Source: JALOAP01 sp964632355
GTDB taxonomy: Bacteria > Chloroflexota > Dehalococcoidia > Tepidiformales > Tepidiformaceae
Assembly (NCBI GenBank): GCA_964632355.1
Contig: CAZWBW010000128.1
Location: forward strand, 1 to 6,530
Length of the DNA stretch: 6,530 nucleotides
Reading direction: 5' to 3'
The position numbers and the translations under genes were made by a program. This document shows, one piece after another, positions 1-5,325 of the stretch. Positions within the stretch are counted from its first letter, which is position 1, and every line of letters starts with the position of its first letter. The notes under the pieces are model-generated. The model saw only the letters and a list, made by a program, of their open reading frames with translations, was not told the origin of the DNA and ran no database searches.

Positions 1-190
1 GTGCGCGGACGAGTGAGCCATCGGGTGCGATGGTGAGTGCGTGTGGTGCGTCGGGTTCCTGGCCGGAGTAGAGGCGTTGCCAGCGGAGGACGGCGAGTGT
101 GGCGCGTTGGTGGAGGAAGAGGGCGCGGACGGCGGGTTGCCGGGGGGTACGGCGGGCGTGTTCGACAAGAGCGGGCGGGAGCGCAAGCAT
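1..190 (-). CDS. Unrecognised protein, N-terminal part only (runs off the left edge)
   Basis: Read from the ATG at 190 leftwards, this frame stays open for 63 codons to the window edge. Its third positions are mostly C or G, as in the other genes here. The visible protein begins MLALPPALVEHARRTP and continues with an Arg/Leu-rich helical stretch and a Trp-containing segment. I do not recognise the family. A run of G lies a few bases before the ATG and could serve as a weak ribosome-binding site. The frame remains open upstream past a TTG (223-221) and a GTG (244-242), and a stop codon lies in the heptamer repeat. I prefer the ATG because the upstream starts fall inside a strong hairpin. The gene is divergent from the methylase. 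Nothing visible shows whether it is a partner such as a restriction enzyme. Confidence 0.55.
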   Translation of the reverse strand, partial: MLALPPALVEHARRTPRQPAVRALFLHQRATLAVLRWQRLYSGQEPDAPHALTIAPDGSLVRA

Positions 191-211
191 TGCGCCCCCA
201 GCGTGCGCCAG

Positions 212-250
212 CCACCGGTGCAACCGCCGAGAGGCGGATGGCACCGGGGG
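212..250. other. Two-part hairpin between the divergent genes
   Basis: CCGGTGC (215-221) pairs with GCACCGG (241-247). Inside it, CCGCC (224-228) pairs with GGCGG (233-237) around a GAGA loop. CC/GG pairs extend the base past one mismatch (212-213 with 249-250). There is no T-run on either side, so it is not a convincing terminator. It lies about 22 bases upstream of the minus-strand ATG and could fold in that gene's leader. Confidence 0.5.
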
Positions 251-278
251 TACTCGGTGCTCAGTGCGCAGTGCTCAG
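251..278. repeat. Short heptanucleotide repeat, four units
   Basis: Four 7-base units follow each other: tactcgg, tgctcag, tgcgcag, tgctcag. The same units make up the much longer array after the CAP gene at 2296. This copy lies between the divergent left-edge gene and the methylase. Confidence 0.7.
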
Positions 279-354
279 TGTGGCGTGCGTGGGCGGACGC
301 TGAGCCCCGGGCCGGTGGCCGACAGCCCCGATAGCCGCTACCCCCGCCCCCGGC

Positions 355-360
355 GACAAT
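355..360 (+). promoter_or_regulatory. Possible -10 element of a leaderless methylase transcript
   Basis: GACAAT ends 6 bases before the methylase ATG, and no Shine-Dalgarno sequence precedes that start. A -10 box at this distance would place the transcript start at or very near the ATG, as in leaderless mRNAs. No good -35 is visible 16-18 bases upstream, so this is weak. Confidence 0.25.
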
Positions 361-366
361 CGGCGC

Positions 367-1251
367 ATGGCACAGCCGTTCCTCAAGTGGGCCGGCGGCA
401 AGGCGAAGCTCGCGCCGGCGGTGCTCGAGCGGGCGCCCCGCTGGTTTCGCCGCTACCACGAGCCCTTTCTCGGCGGAGGAGCCATCTTCTTCGCGCTCGC
501 CGAAGTCCGGCCGCTCACCGCCCCACGGCTGAACGATGCAAACCACGACCTCATCGCCTGCTACGAAGTCGTGCGCGACGAACCCGAAGCGTTGCTTGAC
601 CGCCTCGAATCGCTCGCGGAGGAGTACCTTTCGCAGCCGCAGGAGGAACGCGCGACGGTCTACTACCGCATTCGCGCCACCGAACCAGCGAATCCGCTCG
701 ACCGCGCGGCGCGGCTCATATTCTTGAACCGCACCTGCTACAACGGCCTCTTTCGCGTGAATTCGAAGGGACGGTTCAACGTGCCGCACGGGCGCTACCG
801 CAACCCGCGCATCGCCGACCGCCCCCGCATCCTCGCCGCTTCGGCTGCCCTCAGGGACGCTGAACTGGCCTGCGAGGACTTCGAAGCCGCCTGTGATGCC
901 GCCGAACCCGGCGACTTCGTCTACCTCGACCCGCCGTACGTGCCCCTGAGCGCCACCGCGAGGTTCACGGCCTACACGGCCGGCGACTTCGGGCACGCCG
1001 ACCAGCAACGGCTGCGCGACGCGTTCGACCGCCTCACCGAGCGTGGCGTCGCCGCGTTGCTTTCGAATTCGAAGCACGAAGCGGTCGAGCAGCTGTATGC
1101 CGACCGCGGGTACACGTTCGAAACCGTGCCCATGTCGCGCGCGATCAACTCCGTCGGGCGACGGCGCGCGCCTGTGCCGGAGCTTCTCATCGGGAACCTC
1201 GAACATCCGCGGGTTCGCGAAGCGCTCGAAACGCTGGCACAACACGCCTGA
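367..1251 (+). CDS. dam: DNA adenine-N6 methyltransferase, Dam/DpnM (D12 class) family
   Basis: This enzyme transfers a methyl group from S-adenosylmethionine to the N6 of adenine in DNA. The family usually recognises GATC. The 294-residue length fits. The N-terminal FLKWAGGK (residues 5-12) and EPFLGGG (32-38) form the SAM-binding motifs. LNRTCYNGLFRVNSKGRFNV (120-139) is the conserved segment that in Dam/DpnM enzymes contributes to DNA recognition. DPPY (188-191) is the catalytic motif IV. RAINS (258-262) and ELLIGN near the C-terminus complete the family pattern. No key residue is missing, so it should be active. The ATG has no clear ribosome-binding site but sits 6 bases after a -10-like box. 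No restriction nuclease or MutH is visible. It could be an orphan regulatory methylase or half of a restriction system whose partner lies outside or is the divergent left gene. GATC specificity is inferred from family resemblance. Confidence 0.93.
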   Translation: MAQPFLKWAGGKAKLAPAVLERAPRWFRRYHEPFLGGGAIFFALAEVRPLTAPRLNDANHDLIACYEVVRDEPEALLDRLESLAEEYLSQPQEERATVYYRIRATEPANPLDRAARLIFLNRTCYNGLFRVNSKGRFNVPHGRYRNPRIADRPRILAASAALRDAELACEDFEAACDAAEPGDFVYLDPPYVPLSATARFTAYTAGDFGHADQQRLRDAFDRLTERGVAALLSNSKHEAVEQLYADRGYTFETVPMSRAINSVGRRRAPVPELLIGNLEHPRVREALETLAQHA

Positions 1252-1296
1252 CGCCATTCGTCACCATCCGTCCCCCCGAGCCGTCACCGTACCGAT

Positions 1297-1312
1297 CCCG
1301 GGCCACCCGGGC
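1297..1312. other. Small CCCGGG-CCA-CCCGGG inverted repeat after the methylase gene
   Basis: Two CCCGGG blocks separated by three bases can form a 6-bp GC stem about 45 bases after the methylase stop. No T-run follows, so at best it is a weak or Rho-assisted transcription end. Confidence 0.3.
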
Positions 1313-1349
1313 GGTTCATCCCGTGGCGCCGAAGTTACAGACAGGGGGT

Positions 1350-1376
1350 TTCGCCGCCGCGTTCGTTGGCGGCGAA
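1350..1376 (+). other. Perfect 9-bp stem-loop in the CAP gene leader
   Basis: TTCGCCGCC (1350-1358) and GGCGGCGAA (1368-1376) are exact reverse complements around a 9-base loop. The hairpin ends 14 bases before the GGAGG ribosome-binding site of the CAP gene. It could be a leader element affecting translation or RNA stability, or a weak terminator of the methylase transcript. There is no T-run after it. I recognise no riboswitch class. Confidence 0.45.
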
Positions 1377-1401
1377 TCATCGCTGGCTCGGGAGGTTCGA
1401 T

Positions 1402-2295
1402 ATGGCGCTCGGCTTCGAACAGCTTCGCTTGCACACGGTCGCCGATGCGGTGCGCGGATGGCGCGGCAGCCGGTACCTGCCGCTGTACGCCGCGGGTGTG
1501 CTGCTCGGTGCGGGCATCGGGCTCGGCCTCACCGTCGCGCTCGAAACGCCAGCGCCGCCCCCGCCTTCGCTCCAGCGGCCGGTTTCAGACACTCCGCCGC
1601 CCTTCGTGGCGCCCATCCCCGAGTTCCCGGCGGAGCCCGGGCTCACGGCCGCCGAACTCCCGCACGACCAGCTCGGCATCGACTTCCTTTCGATGTTCGA
1701 ACCGCTGCCCCCGCCGGCCGCACCGGCGAACACCGCGCCCGAGCAGGTCGAGCTCAGCGAACCCGCGGAGGCGCCGGCGGTCGCGCCCATCGTACCGGCT
1801 GCCGACCCTGTACCCGCACCGGCGCCCCAGCCCGACCCCGCTCCCGTGGCCGCGGACGCCCGGCCGAACTTCTACATACCCGAAGTCATCGGCGGGAACG
1901 CATCGGCCGAGTGGGCGCTGTTCGAAGGGATCAACGCGGAGCGCGCGGCCGCGGGGCTCGCGCCGTACGTGCTCGACCCCGGCCTCACGCACATCGCGCG
2001 CATCCGGTCGCAGCAGATGATCGACCAGGGCTACTTCGGGCACACCGACCCGTACGGCTATTCGATGTACTGGGAGCTGCTGAAGCACTTCGGCTACAGC
2101 TACGCCTGGGCGGGTGAGAACCTCGCGATGAACACCTACCCCATCGCCGAGGCGCCGGGCCGCGCGCTCATCAGCCTGATGAACAGCCCGAGCCACCGCG
2201 CCAACATCCTCGCCAGCGACTTCACCCGCATCGGCATCGGCGAAGTCACCGACGCGAACGGCGGTCACTACTTCACGATGATCTTCCTGGGGTAG
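1402..2295 (+). CDS. Membrane-anchored CAP/SCP-domain protein with proline-rich stalk
   Basis: The start is the ATG at 1402. GGAGG (1391-1395) lies 6 bases upstream, a far better start than a TTG 12 codons earlier, and gives 297 residues. A short basic N-terminus precedes a membrane helix at about 25-47. A Pro/Ala-rich acidic stalk (about 50-152) follows, then a CAP domain (about 170-297) outside the membrane. Family hallmarks are FGHTDPYG (His214), AGENLA (Glu239) and NSPSHRANIL (His265). The tryptophan usual before the NSPxHR motif is replaced by leucine in LISLMNSPSHR. Bacterial CAP proteins of the YkwD type are secreted or surface-anchored, and their biochemical role is mostly undefined. 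Proposed roles include lipid, metal or wall-associated binding. The gene is followed immediately by a heptamer repeat array and a convergent operon. The class is sure; the function is not. Confidence 0.9.
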   Translation: MALGFEQLRLHTVADAVRGWRGSRYLPLYAAGVLLGAGIGLGLTVALETPAPPPPSLQRPVSDTPPPFVAPIPEFPAEPGLTAAELPHDQLGIDFLSMFEPLPPPAAPANTAPEQVELSEPAEAPAVAPIVPAADPVPAPAPQPDPAPVAADARPNFYIPEVIGGNASAEWALFEGINAERAAAGLAPYVLDPGLTHIARIRSQQMIDQGYFGHTDPYGYSMYWELLKHFGYSYAWAGENLAMNTYPIAEAPGRALISLMNSPSHRANILASDFTRIGIGEVTDANGGHYFTMIFLG

Positions 2296-2449
2296 TGCGC
2301 AGTGCCCGGTGCGCGGTGCGCAGTGCGCAGTGCGCAGTGCTCAGTGCTCAGTGCTCAGTGCCCAGTTCCCGGTTCCCGGAGGCGTGGGCAACGGACTCAG
2401 CACTCAGAACTCAGCACTCAGAACTGAAGTCAACAGGCAACAGCCAACA
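2296..2449. repeat. Composite heptanucleotide tandem array, 22 units in phase
   Basis: Starting at the base after the CAP stop codon, the sequence divides into 7-base units without losing phase. Ten tgcNcRg-type units (tgcgcag, tgctcag, tgcccag and variants) are followed by two ttcccgg, then two degenerate units (aggcgtg, ggcaacg). Next come four NactcagN-type units (gactcag, cactcag, aactcag, cactcag), then aactgaa, then gtcaaca, ggcaaca and gccaaca. The tgctcag block and the cactcag block are near reverse complements with about one mismatch per unit, so the transcript could fold into a long interrupted hairpin. The array fills the gap between two convergent genes and resembles the short heptanucleotide repeats described in cyanobacteria. 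Any open frame through it is a by-product of the period. Confidence 0.85.
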
Positions 2450-2457
2450 GCCGTTCG

Positions 2458-3171
2458 CTACCCGCACGTTGTCGAGCTGCGCGAGCACGGCTCGGGCGGC
2501 TCGTCGGGCGGAATGCGCTCGTGGCAGCGCTCCGACGGGATGCAGGCTTCGTCCGACACGATCGGAAGCTGCTGCTGCTCGACCTCCTCGTGAGTCTCGT
2601 CGCCGTAGCTGATGAGCATCCGGTCGAGGTCCGAGATGTACATGAACGCGACGCCATCGACGCGCACGCCGTTCAGGTAGAACTTGAAGCTCTTGCCGTT
2701 TTCGGCGCGCAGCACGGTCCCATCCGGGAGCGTGAGCGACGTGGTCTCGGGCGTGACGCCCGGCATCGTCGGGTCGCGCAATTCGAAGCCGAGCGAGCGG
2801 AAGAACTCGTCCCACGTCGTGTTGCTGTAGTGGACGTGGACAACGGTGTAGCGCCGGTGGTGGATGTGCGCGGCCGGGCTCAGCTCGCGGTCTTCGGTGG
2901 AGATGAACTCAGGGCGAGAGAAGTCGAACTGCTCGCCATCGACGAACACCGCGAAGTCGGCGTGGTCGTGCACCACGGCGCGAAGTTCACAGCCGGGCGT
3001 ACCCGCTTCGCACGTAGTGAGGTTGAGCACCTGCCCGCCGTCCTTCAGCGCATAGGCGACGCCCATCCCGAGGGTCGAAAGCGCGAGCAGAAACACCAGG
3101 GGAATGAGGAACCGCGGCGACGCAATCGCCGCCACGATTCCTCCGCGCTGCTGTTGTACCGCGATGCTCAC
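2458..3171 (-). CDS. Membrane-anchored extracytoplasmic protein rich in HxH motifs and cysteines
   Basis: The GTG start lies 2 bases after the dsbA-like stop codon, so translation is probably coupled. The 237-residue protein has one N-terminal membrane helix (about 20-42), with the rest predicted outside. Cys54 and Cys61 come next. HDHADF (His68, His70), HIHH (His102, 104, 105) and HVHY (His112, 114) sit in a beta-rich region. Conserved-looking segments KFYLNG and DLDRMLISYGDE (about 163-192) follow. The tail is cysteine-rich (Cys210, 216, 229, 236) with a proline/glutamate stretch. I recall similar proteins next to thioredoxin-fold genes in Chloroflexota and archaea, but know no assigned function. 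The six cysteines make it a plausible substrate of the neighbouring oxidoreductase. The clustered histidines suggest metal binding. Both are inference. Confidence 0.85.
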   Translation of the reverse strand: MSIAVQQQRGGIVAAIASPRFLIPLVFLLALSTLGMGVAYALKDGGQVLNLTTCEAGTPGCELRAVVHDHADFAVFVDGEQFDFSRPEFISTEDRELSPAAHIHHRRYTVVHVHYSNTTWDEFFRSLGFELRDPTMPGVTPETTSLTLPDGTVLRAENGKSFKFYLNGVRVDGVAFMYISDLDRMLISYGDETHEEVEQQQLPIVSDEACIPSERCHERIPPDEPPEPCSRSSTTCG

Positions 3172-3173
3172 TG

Positions 3174-4061
3174 TTACTCAGTCGGGGTGGCGGTGGGCTC
3201 ACCCTCGTCGTCGGCCTCGGCAGTCTCGGTCGCTTCCGGCGAAGCCTCGGCCGCGGCGATCTGCTGGTCGATGATCTCGCGCCAGGCGTCGAGGTCAATC
3301 GGGGTCCCGCCGAGGGGCCGGCCGTTGAACAGGAACGTCGGGGTGCTGTTGATGCCGAGCTCCGTCGCCTCGCGGTTCTGGTTCGTCACCTTCTCCTGCG
3401 TCGCCGGGTCGTTCAGGCAGCTGTCGTAGGCGGCCATATCGAGGCCCGTTTCCTGTGCGATCTGGCGCAGGTTCTCATCGCTGAGATGGCCGCGGTTCAG
3501 GCGTTCGTTGCTCAGCTGGCCCTCGTCGGCTTCCTTCTTGAAGACGCGATGGTGGAACTCCCAGAACTTGTTCTGGTCGGCGGCGCAGGTCGCAGCGAGC
3601 GCGGCGCGAACCGACTCGGGGCCGAGAATCGGCAGGTGCTTGAACTCGAGCCGAACCTTCCCCGTCTTCACGTACTCGTCCACGATCATCGGCTCGTCTT
3701 CCGCCGTGTAGCGGAGGCAGAACGGGCACTGGAAGTCTTCGAACATCGTGATCGTGAGCGGCGCGTCGGGGCTGCCGAGCGACTGGCCATCCGCCAGTTC
3801 GGTGGGCAGGTTCTGGAGCGCCTCCTCGAGCGCCGCAGCGGCCTCGGCGTCCCTGCTTTCGTCGTTGAGCATGAAGAAGATCAGCGCGCCGAGACCGATA
3901 ACGATGACGGCGCCGACCGCGACCAGGAACCCTGGCGACATCCAGTCCGGGAGGTTCGAAGAACGGCGTGGCCCGGGTGCGGACGGCCGCGAAGGGCGCG
4001 TCGACCGGGCGGTCTGGCGTGCCGCGCGCGATTGGTCACGGCGGGCCTGGCGATTCGACAT
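3174..4061 (-). CDS. DsbA-family thiol:disulfide oxidoreductase, membrane-anchored
   Basis: This protein should catalyse disulfide exchange outside the cytoplasmic membrane. The 295-residue product begins with an Arg-rich, disordered cytosolic segment (1-40). A membrane helix (about 44-65) and a short linker follow, then a DsbA-like thioredoxin fold (about 85-272). The active site is FQCPFC (Cys112, Cys115), with the cis-proline at STPTF (Pro241). EFKHLPILGPES (139-150) and the helix-containing insert with KFWEFHHRVF are typical of the family. Cys159 and Cys215 could form a second disulfide. The tail (about 272-295) is an acidic, Thr/Pro-rich low-complexity stretch. The ATG has only a weak ribosome-binding site, and the leader holds a terminator-like hairpin. 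It is the first gene of a pair with the His/Cys-rich protein. Oxidase versus isomerase activity cannot be told from sequence. Confidence 0.94.
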   Translation of the reverse strand: MSNRQARRDQSRAARQTARSTRPSRPSAPGPRRSSNLPDWMSPGFLVAVGAVIVIGLGALIFFMLNDESRDAEAAAALEEALQNLPTELADGQSLGSPDAPLTITMFEDFQCPFCLRYTAEDEPMIVDEYVKTGKVRLEFKHLPILGPESVRAALAATCAADQNKFWEFHHRVFKKEADEGQLSNERLNRGHLSDENLRQIAQETGLDMAAYDSCLNDPATQEKVTNQNREATELGINSTPTFLFNGRPLGGTPIDLDAWREIIDQQIAAAEASPEATETAEADDEGEPTATPTE

Positions 4062-4078
4062 GCTGCGTGCACCCGAGG

Positions 4079-4106
4079 AAAAATCTGGCGCCGCGTTGGC
4101 AGCGCC
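4079..4106 (-). terminator. Terminator-shaped hairpin in the dsbA leader (possible attenuator)
   Basis: On the minus strand an 8-bp stem (4106-4099 with 4094-4087, one G-U pair, CAAC loop) is followed by AGA and five T (4083-4079). This is the classical intrinsic terminator shape. It lies only about 18 bases before the dsbA ATG. If transcription starts upstream of it, most transcripts would end here unless an alternative fold forms. TCTGGC (4128-4123 read on minus) can pair with the GCCAGA at the 3' side and could be part of an antiterminator. Confidence 0.55.
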
Positions 4107-4127
4107 GAAGGTAGTTCAATCGGCCAG

Positions 4128-4155
4128 AGGATAACACCGCCCCTCCTACCGTCAC
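4128..4155 (-). promoter_or_regulatory. Tentative promoter for the dsbA operon
   Basis: On the minus strand GTGACG (4155-4150) lies 16 bases before TATCCT (4133-4128). Each matches four of six consensus positions for a housekeeping sigma factor. The upstream small gene has its own terminator at 4200-4230, so a promoter is expected somewhere in 4107-4199. This exact placement is weak. Confidence 0.3.
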
Positions 4156-4199
4156 ACATTGCGGGGCGCGATCCAAACCAATAGTTGACCAAACAACGA

Positions 4200-4230
4200 A
4201 AGCGCCCCTTCGGCAGGCGAAAGGGCGCTT
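4200..4230 (-). terminator. Intrinsic terminator of the 57-residue gene
   Basis: AAGCGCCC (4200-4207) pairs with GGGCGCTT (4223-4230). After one mismatch TTCG pairs with CGAA around the loop GCAGG. Read on the minus strand the stem is followed by TCGTTGTTT, a T-rich tail, so it best serves the small minus-strand gene ending at 4270. The plus-strand tail CTTACAAT is weaker. Confidence 0.7.
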
Positions 4231-4245
4231 CTTACAATCGCTTTA

Positions 4246-4274
4246 GGCGGAAGTTACCTTCGGCGGAAGTTACC
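4246..4274. repeat. Direct repeat of 13 bases across the small gene's stop codon
   Basis: GGCGGAAGTTACC occurs at 4246-4258 and 4262-4274, separated by TTC (period 16). The right copy contains the TAA stop codon of the minus-strand 57-residue gene. Another in-frame TAA (4245-4243) lies eight codons beyond it. Confidence 0.8.
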
Positions 4275-4443
4275 GAACCGACATCAGCCGCGCAGTGGCA
4301 AGACCAATGCGCTTGCGTGCACCTGCGAGCGCCGCCTCCATCTTTTCGATGGCGCGCAGCTCCTGGTACTCACGGCGGAACCGGGTTGCCGGCTCATTCA
4401 GTTCGGCTTCGATGACACGATAGTGTGCGTACAGCTCTTCCAT
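4270..4443 (-). CDS. Small helical charged protein, 57 residues, unrecognised
   Basis: The ATG at 4443 opens a 57-codon frame ending in TAA. The protein begins MEELYAHYRVIEAELNEP and continues with REYQELRAIEKMEAALAGAR. It is dense in Glu, Arg, Leu and Ala with a hydrophobic spacing suggesting one or two amphipathic helices, perhaps a coiled coil. There are no cysteines or membrane segments. An in-frame TAG lies eight codons upstream, fixing this ATG as the likely start. AGGAGA lies 14 bases before it, an unusually long spacing, with a second AAGGAG further up. A clear terminator follows the gene, and a perfect palindrome sits about 31 bases upstream of the ATG. These flanking signals are the main reason to believe it is real. 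I do not know its function. A partner-binding or regulatory role is a guess. Confidence 0.65.
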   Translation of the reverse strand: MEELYAHYRVIEAELNEPATRFRREYQELRAIEKMEAALAGARKRIGLATARLMSVR

Positions 4444-4473
4444 TCGGGTAAGGCGGTTCTCCTATTCTGCTCC

Positions 4474-4491
4474 TTGTGATTCCCCTCACAA
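4474..4491. promoter_or_regulatory. Perfect 18-base palindrome TTGTGA-N6-TCACAA, candidate operator
   Basis: TTGTGA (4474-4479) and TCACAA (4486-4491) are exact inverted copies around TTCCCC. The core TGTGA-N6-TCACA equals the half-site pattern bound by CRP/FNR-family regulators in other bacteria. It lies about 31 bases upstream of the minus-strand small gene, where a regulator would overlap its promoter or transcript start. Whether this organism has such a regulator is unknown from the window. Confidence 0.5.
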
Positions 4492-4503
4492 TCCATCGTG
4501 AGG
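4484..4503. other. Overlapping CCTCAC/GTGAGG inverted repeat
   Basis: CCTCAC (4484-4489) and GTGAGG (4498-4503) form a 6-bp stem with an 8-base loop. It shares its left arm with the TTGTGA-N6-TCACAA palindrome, so as RNA the two folds exclude each other. Confidence 0.4.
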
Positions 4504-4554
4504 CATTTCAACGCGCGAATCAAGGAATCGCGGATGGATGTTTTGTGTTCGTGG

Positions 4555-4571
4555 AATAGCCCCGGGCTATT
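4555..4571. other. Near-perfect inverted repeat AATAGCCC-C-GGGCTATT nested in a weaker outer repeat
   Basis: Eight-base arms meet around a single C. As RNA the practical loop is five bases, and flanking GG/TC bases extend the stem with one G-U pair. An outer imperfect arm pair, with TTCGTGGAAT just to the left and ATTCACGAA at 4589-4597, encloses it. This is the least GC-rich part of the window. It may be an operator, a promoter-region cruciform or a structured RNA. No T-run marks it as a terminator. Confidence 0.45.
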
Positions 4572-4612
4572 TCGAACCGCCTATTTGCCGATTCACGAAA
4601 ACGCATAGGAAA

Positions 4613-4653
4613 GAGCCTGCCCTCCCCTGCGCGAGCGAAGCACCCACAGGCTC
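4613..4653. other. GAGCCTG/CAGGCTC inverted repeat upstream of the SRPBCC gene
   Basis: GAGCCTG (4613-4619) and CAGGCTC (4647-4653) are exact reverse complements separated by 27 bases. Part of the region can also fold with the GCGAG/CTCGC pair. A second hairpin, CCCGCT (4671-4676) with AGCGGG (4683-4688), follows. Together they could structure the 5' leader of the SRPBCC gene. I found no convincing promoter in 4504-4742. Confidence 0.4.
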
Positions 4654-4755
4654 GCTGCGACGTAGCTGCACCCGCTTTCAGGAGCGGGATATGTGGCTGT
4701 TACTCGGCGCTGGATAGGTTCGCCATGGCGAAATTGCGCCACAGGAGGGCCCCGA

Positions 4756-5325
4756 GTGGCTCGAGTCGAAAAGTCGATCGAAGTCAACGTCCCCGTACAG
4801 ACGGCCTACAACCAGTGGACCCAGTTCGAAAGCTTCCCCAACTTCATGGAGGGCGTACAGGAAGTGCGCCAACTCGATGACCGCCGCCTTCACTGGAAGG
4901 CAAAAGTCGGCTTCAAAGCCGAAGAATGGGACGCCGAAATTCGCGAACAGGTCCCCGACGAAAAGATCATCTGGCAGAACACATCCGGCGCAGAGAACGC
5001 CGGTATGGTGAAATTCCAGTCGCTTGGGCCCGATAGGACGCGCGTCCACCTCGAAATGAGCTACGACCCCGAGGGCTTCATCGAAACCATCGGGGACAAG
5101 CTCGGGTTCATGACCCGGCGCGTCGAAGGCGACCTCCGGCGCTTCAAGGACTTCATCGAATCGCGCGGTTCCGAAACCGGGAGCTGGCGCGGCACCCTCG
5201 AAAACCCAACCGTCCCCGGCGGACACACTCGCGGCAGCCTCGATGCGGGCGAAGGCCCTGGCTCGAGCCCGGGCGACATCGACGACGGCACCCGCGAGCA
5301 GCGCACCACCGATCGGCCCTTTTGA
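4756..5325 (+). CDS. SRPBCC-superfamily protein (polyketide cyclase/COQ10-like)
   Basis: The start is the GTG at 4756, with AGGAGG (4743-4748) 7 bases upstream. An in-frame GTG at 4693 lacks such a site and would add an uncharacteristic N-terminus. The 189-residue product has one START-like domain (about 1-138), expected to form a hydrophobic ligand-binding cavity. Family signatures include VPVQTAYNQWTQFESFPNFM (12-31), DDRRLHWKAKVG (41-52), EEWDAEIREQVPDEKIIW (56-73) and TRVHLEMSYDPEG (95-107). The terminal helix is EGDLRRFKDFIESRGSETG, followed by SWRG. Members are common in Actinobacteria and Chloroflexota, usually with unknown ligand. Residues about 147-189 are disordered and acidic. The frame ends at CCC TTT TGA, and equally coding-like sequence resumes in the +1 frame. 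The annotated end may therefore be artificial or a frameshift site. Confidence 0.92.
   Translation: MARVEKSIEVNVPVQTAYNQWTQFESFPNFMEGVQEVRQLDDRRLHWKAKVGFKAEEWDAEIREQVPDEKIIWQNTSGAENAGMVKFQSLGPDRTRVHLEMSYDPEGFIETIGDKLGFMTRRVEGDLRRFKDFIESRGSETGSWRGTLENPTVPGGHTRGSLDAGEGPGSSPGDIDDGTREQRTTDRPF

Noticed and set aside
37..599. Plus-strand Arg/Gly-rich frames at the left end
   Set aside because: They lie opposite the better-supported minus-strand frame and in the wrong frame over the methylase start.
1585..2268. Minus-strand frame antisense to the CAP gene
   Set aside because: It is a GC-rich shadow of a clearly recognised CAP domain, with no start signals.
2296..2449. CRISPR array
   Set aside because: Units are 7 bases with no spacers and no cas genes nearby.
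2295..2612. Plus-strand open frames through the heptamer array (repeated SAQC-type peptides)
   Set aside because: A 7-base repeat without stops gives open frames in several phases. They run on into the antisense of the His/Cys-rich gene and have no ribosome-binding site.
2521..3429. Plus-strand frame spanning the His/Cys gene and part of dsbA
   Set aside because: It is antisense to two recognised genes, and its protein looks like a reverse-frame artefact.
3486..4184. Plus-strand frame antisense to dsbA
   Set aside because: It overlaps the conserved CPFC domain on the other strand and has no ribosome-binding site.
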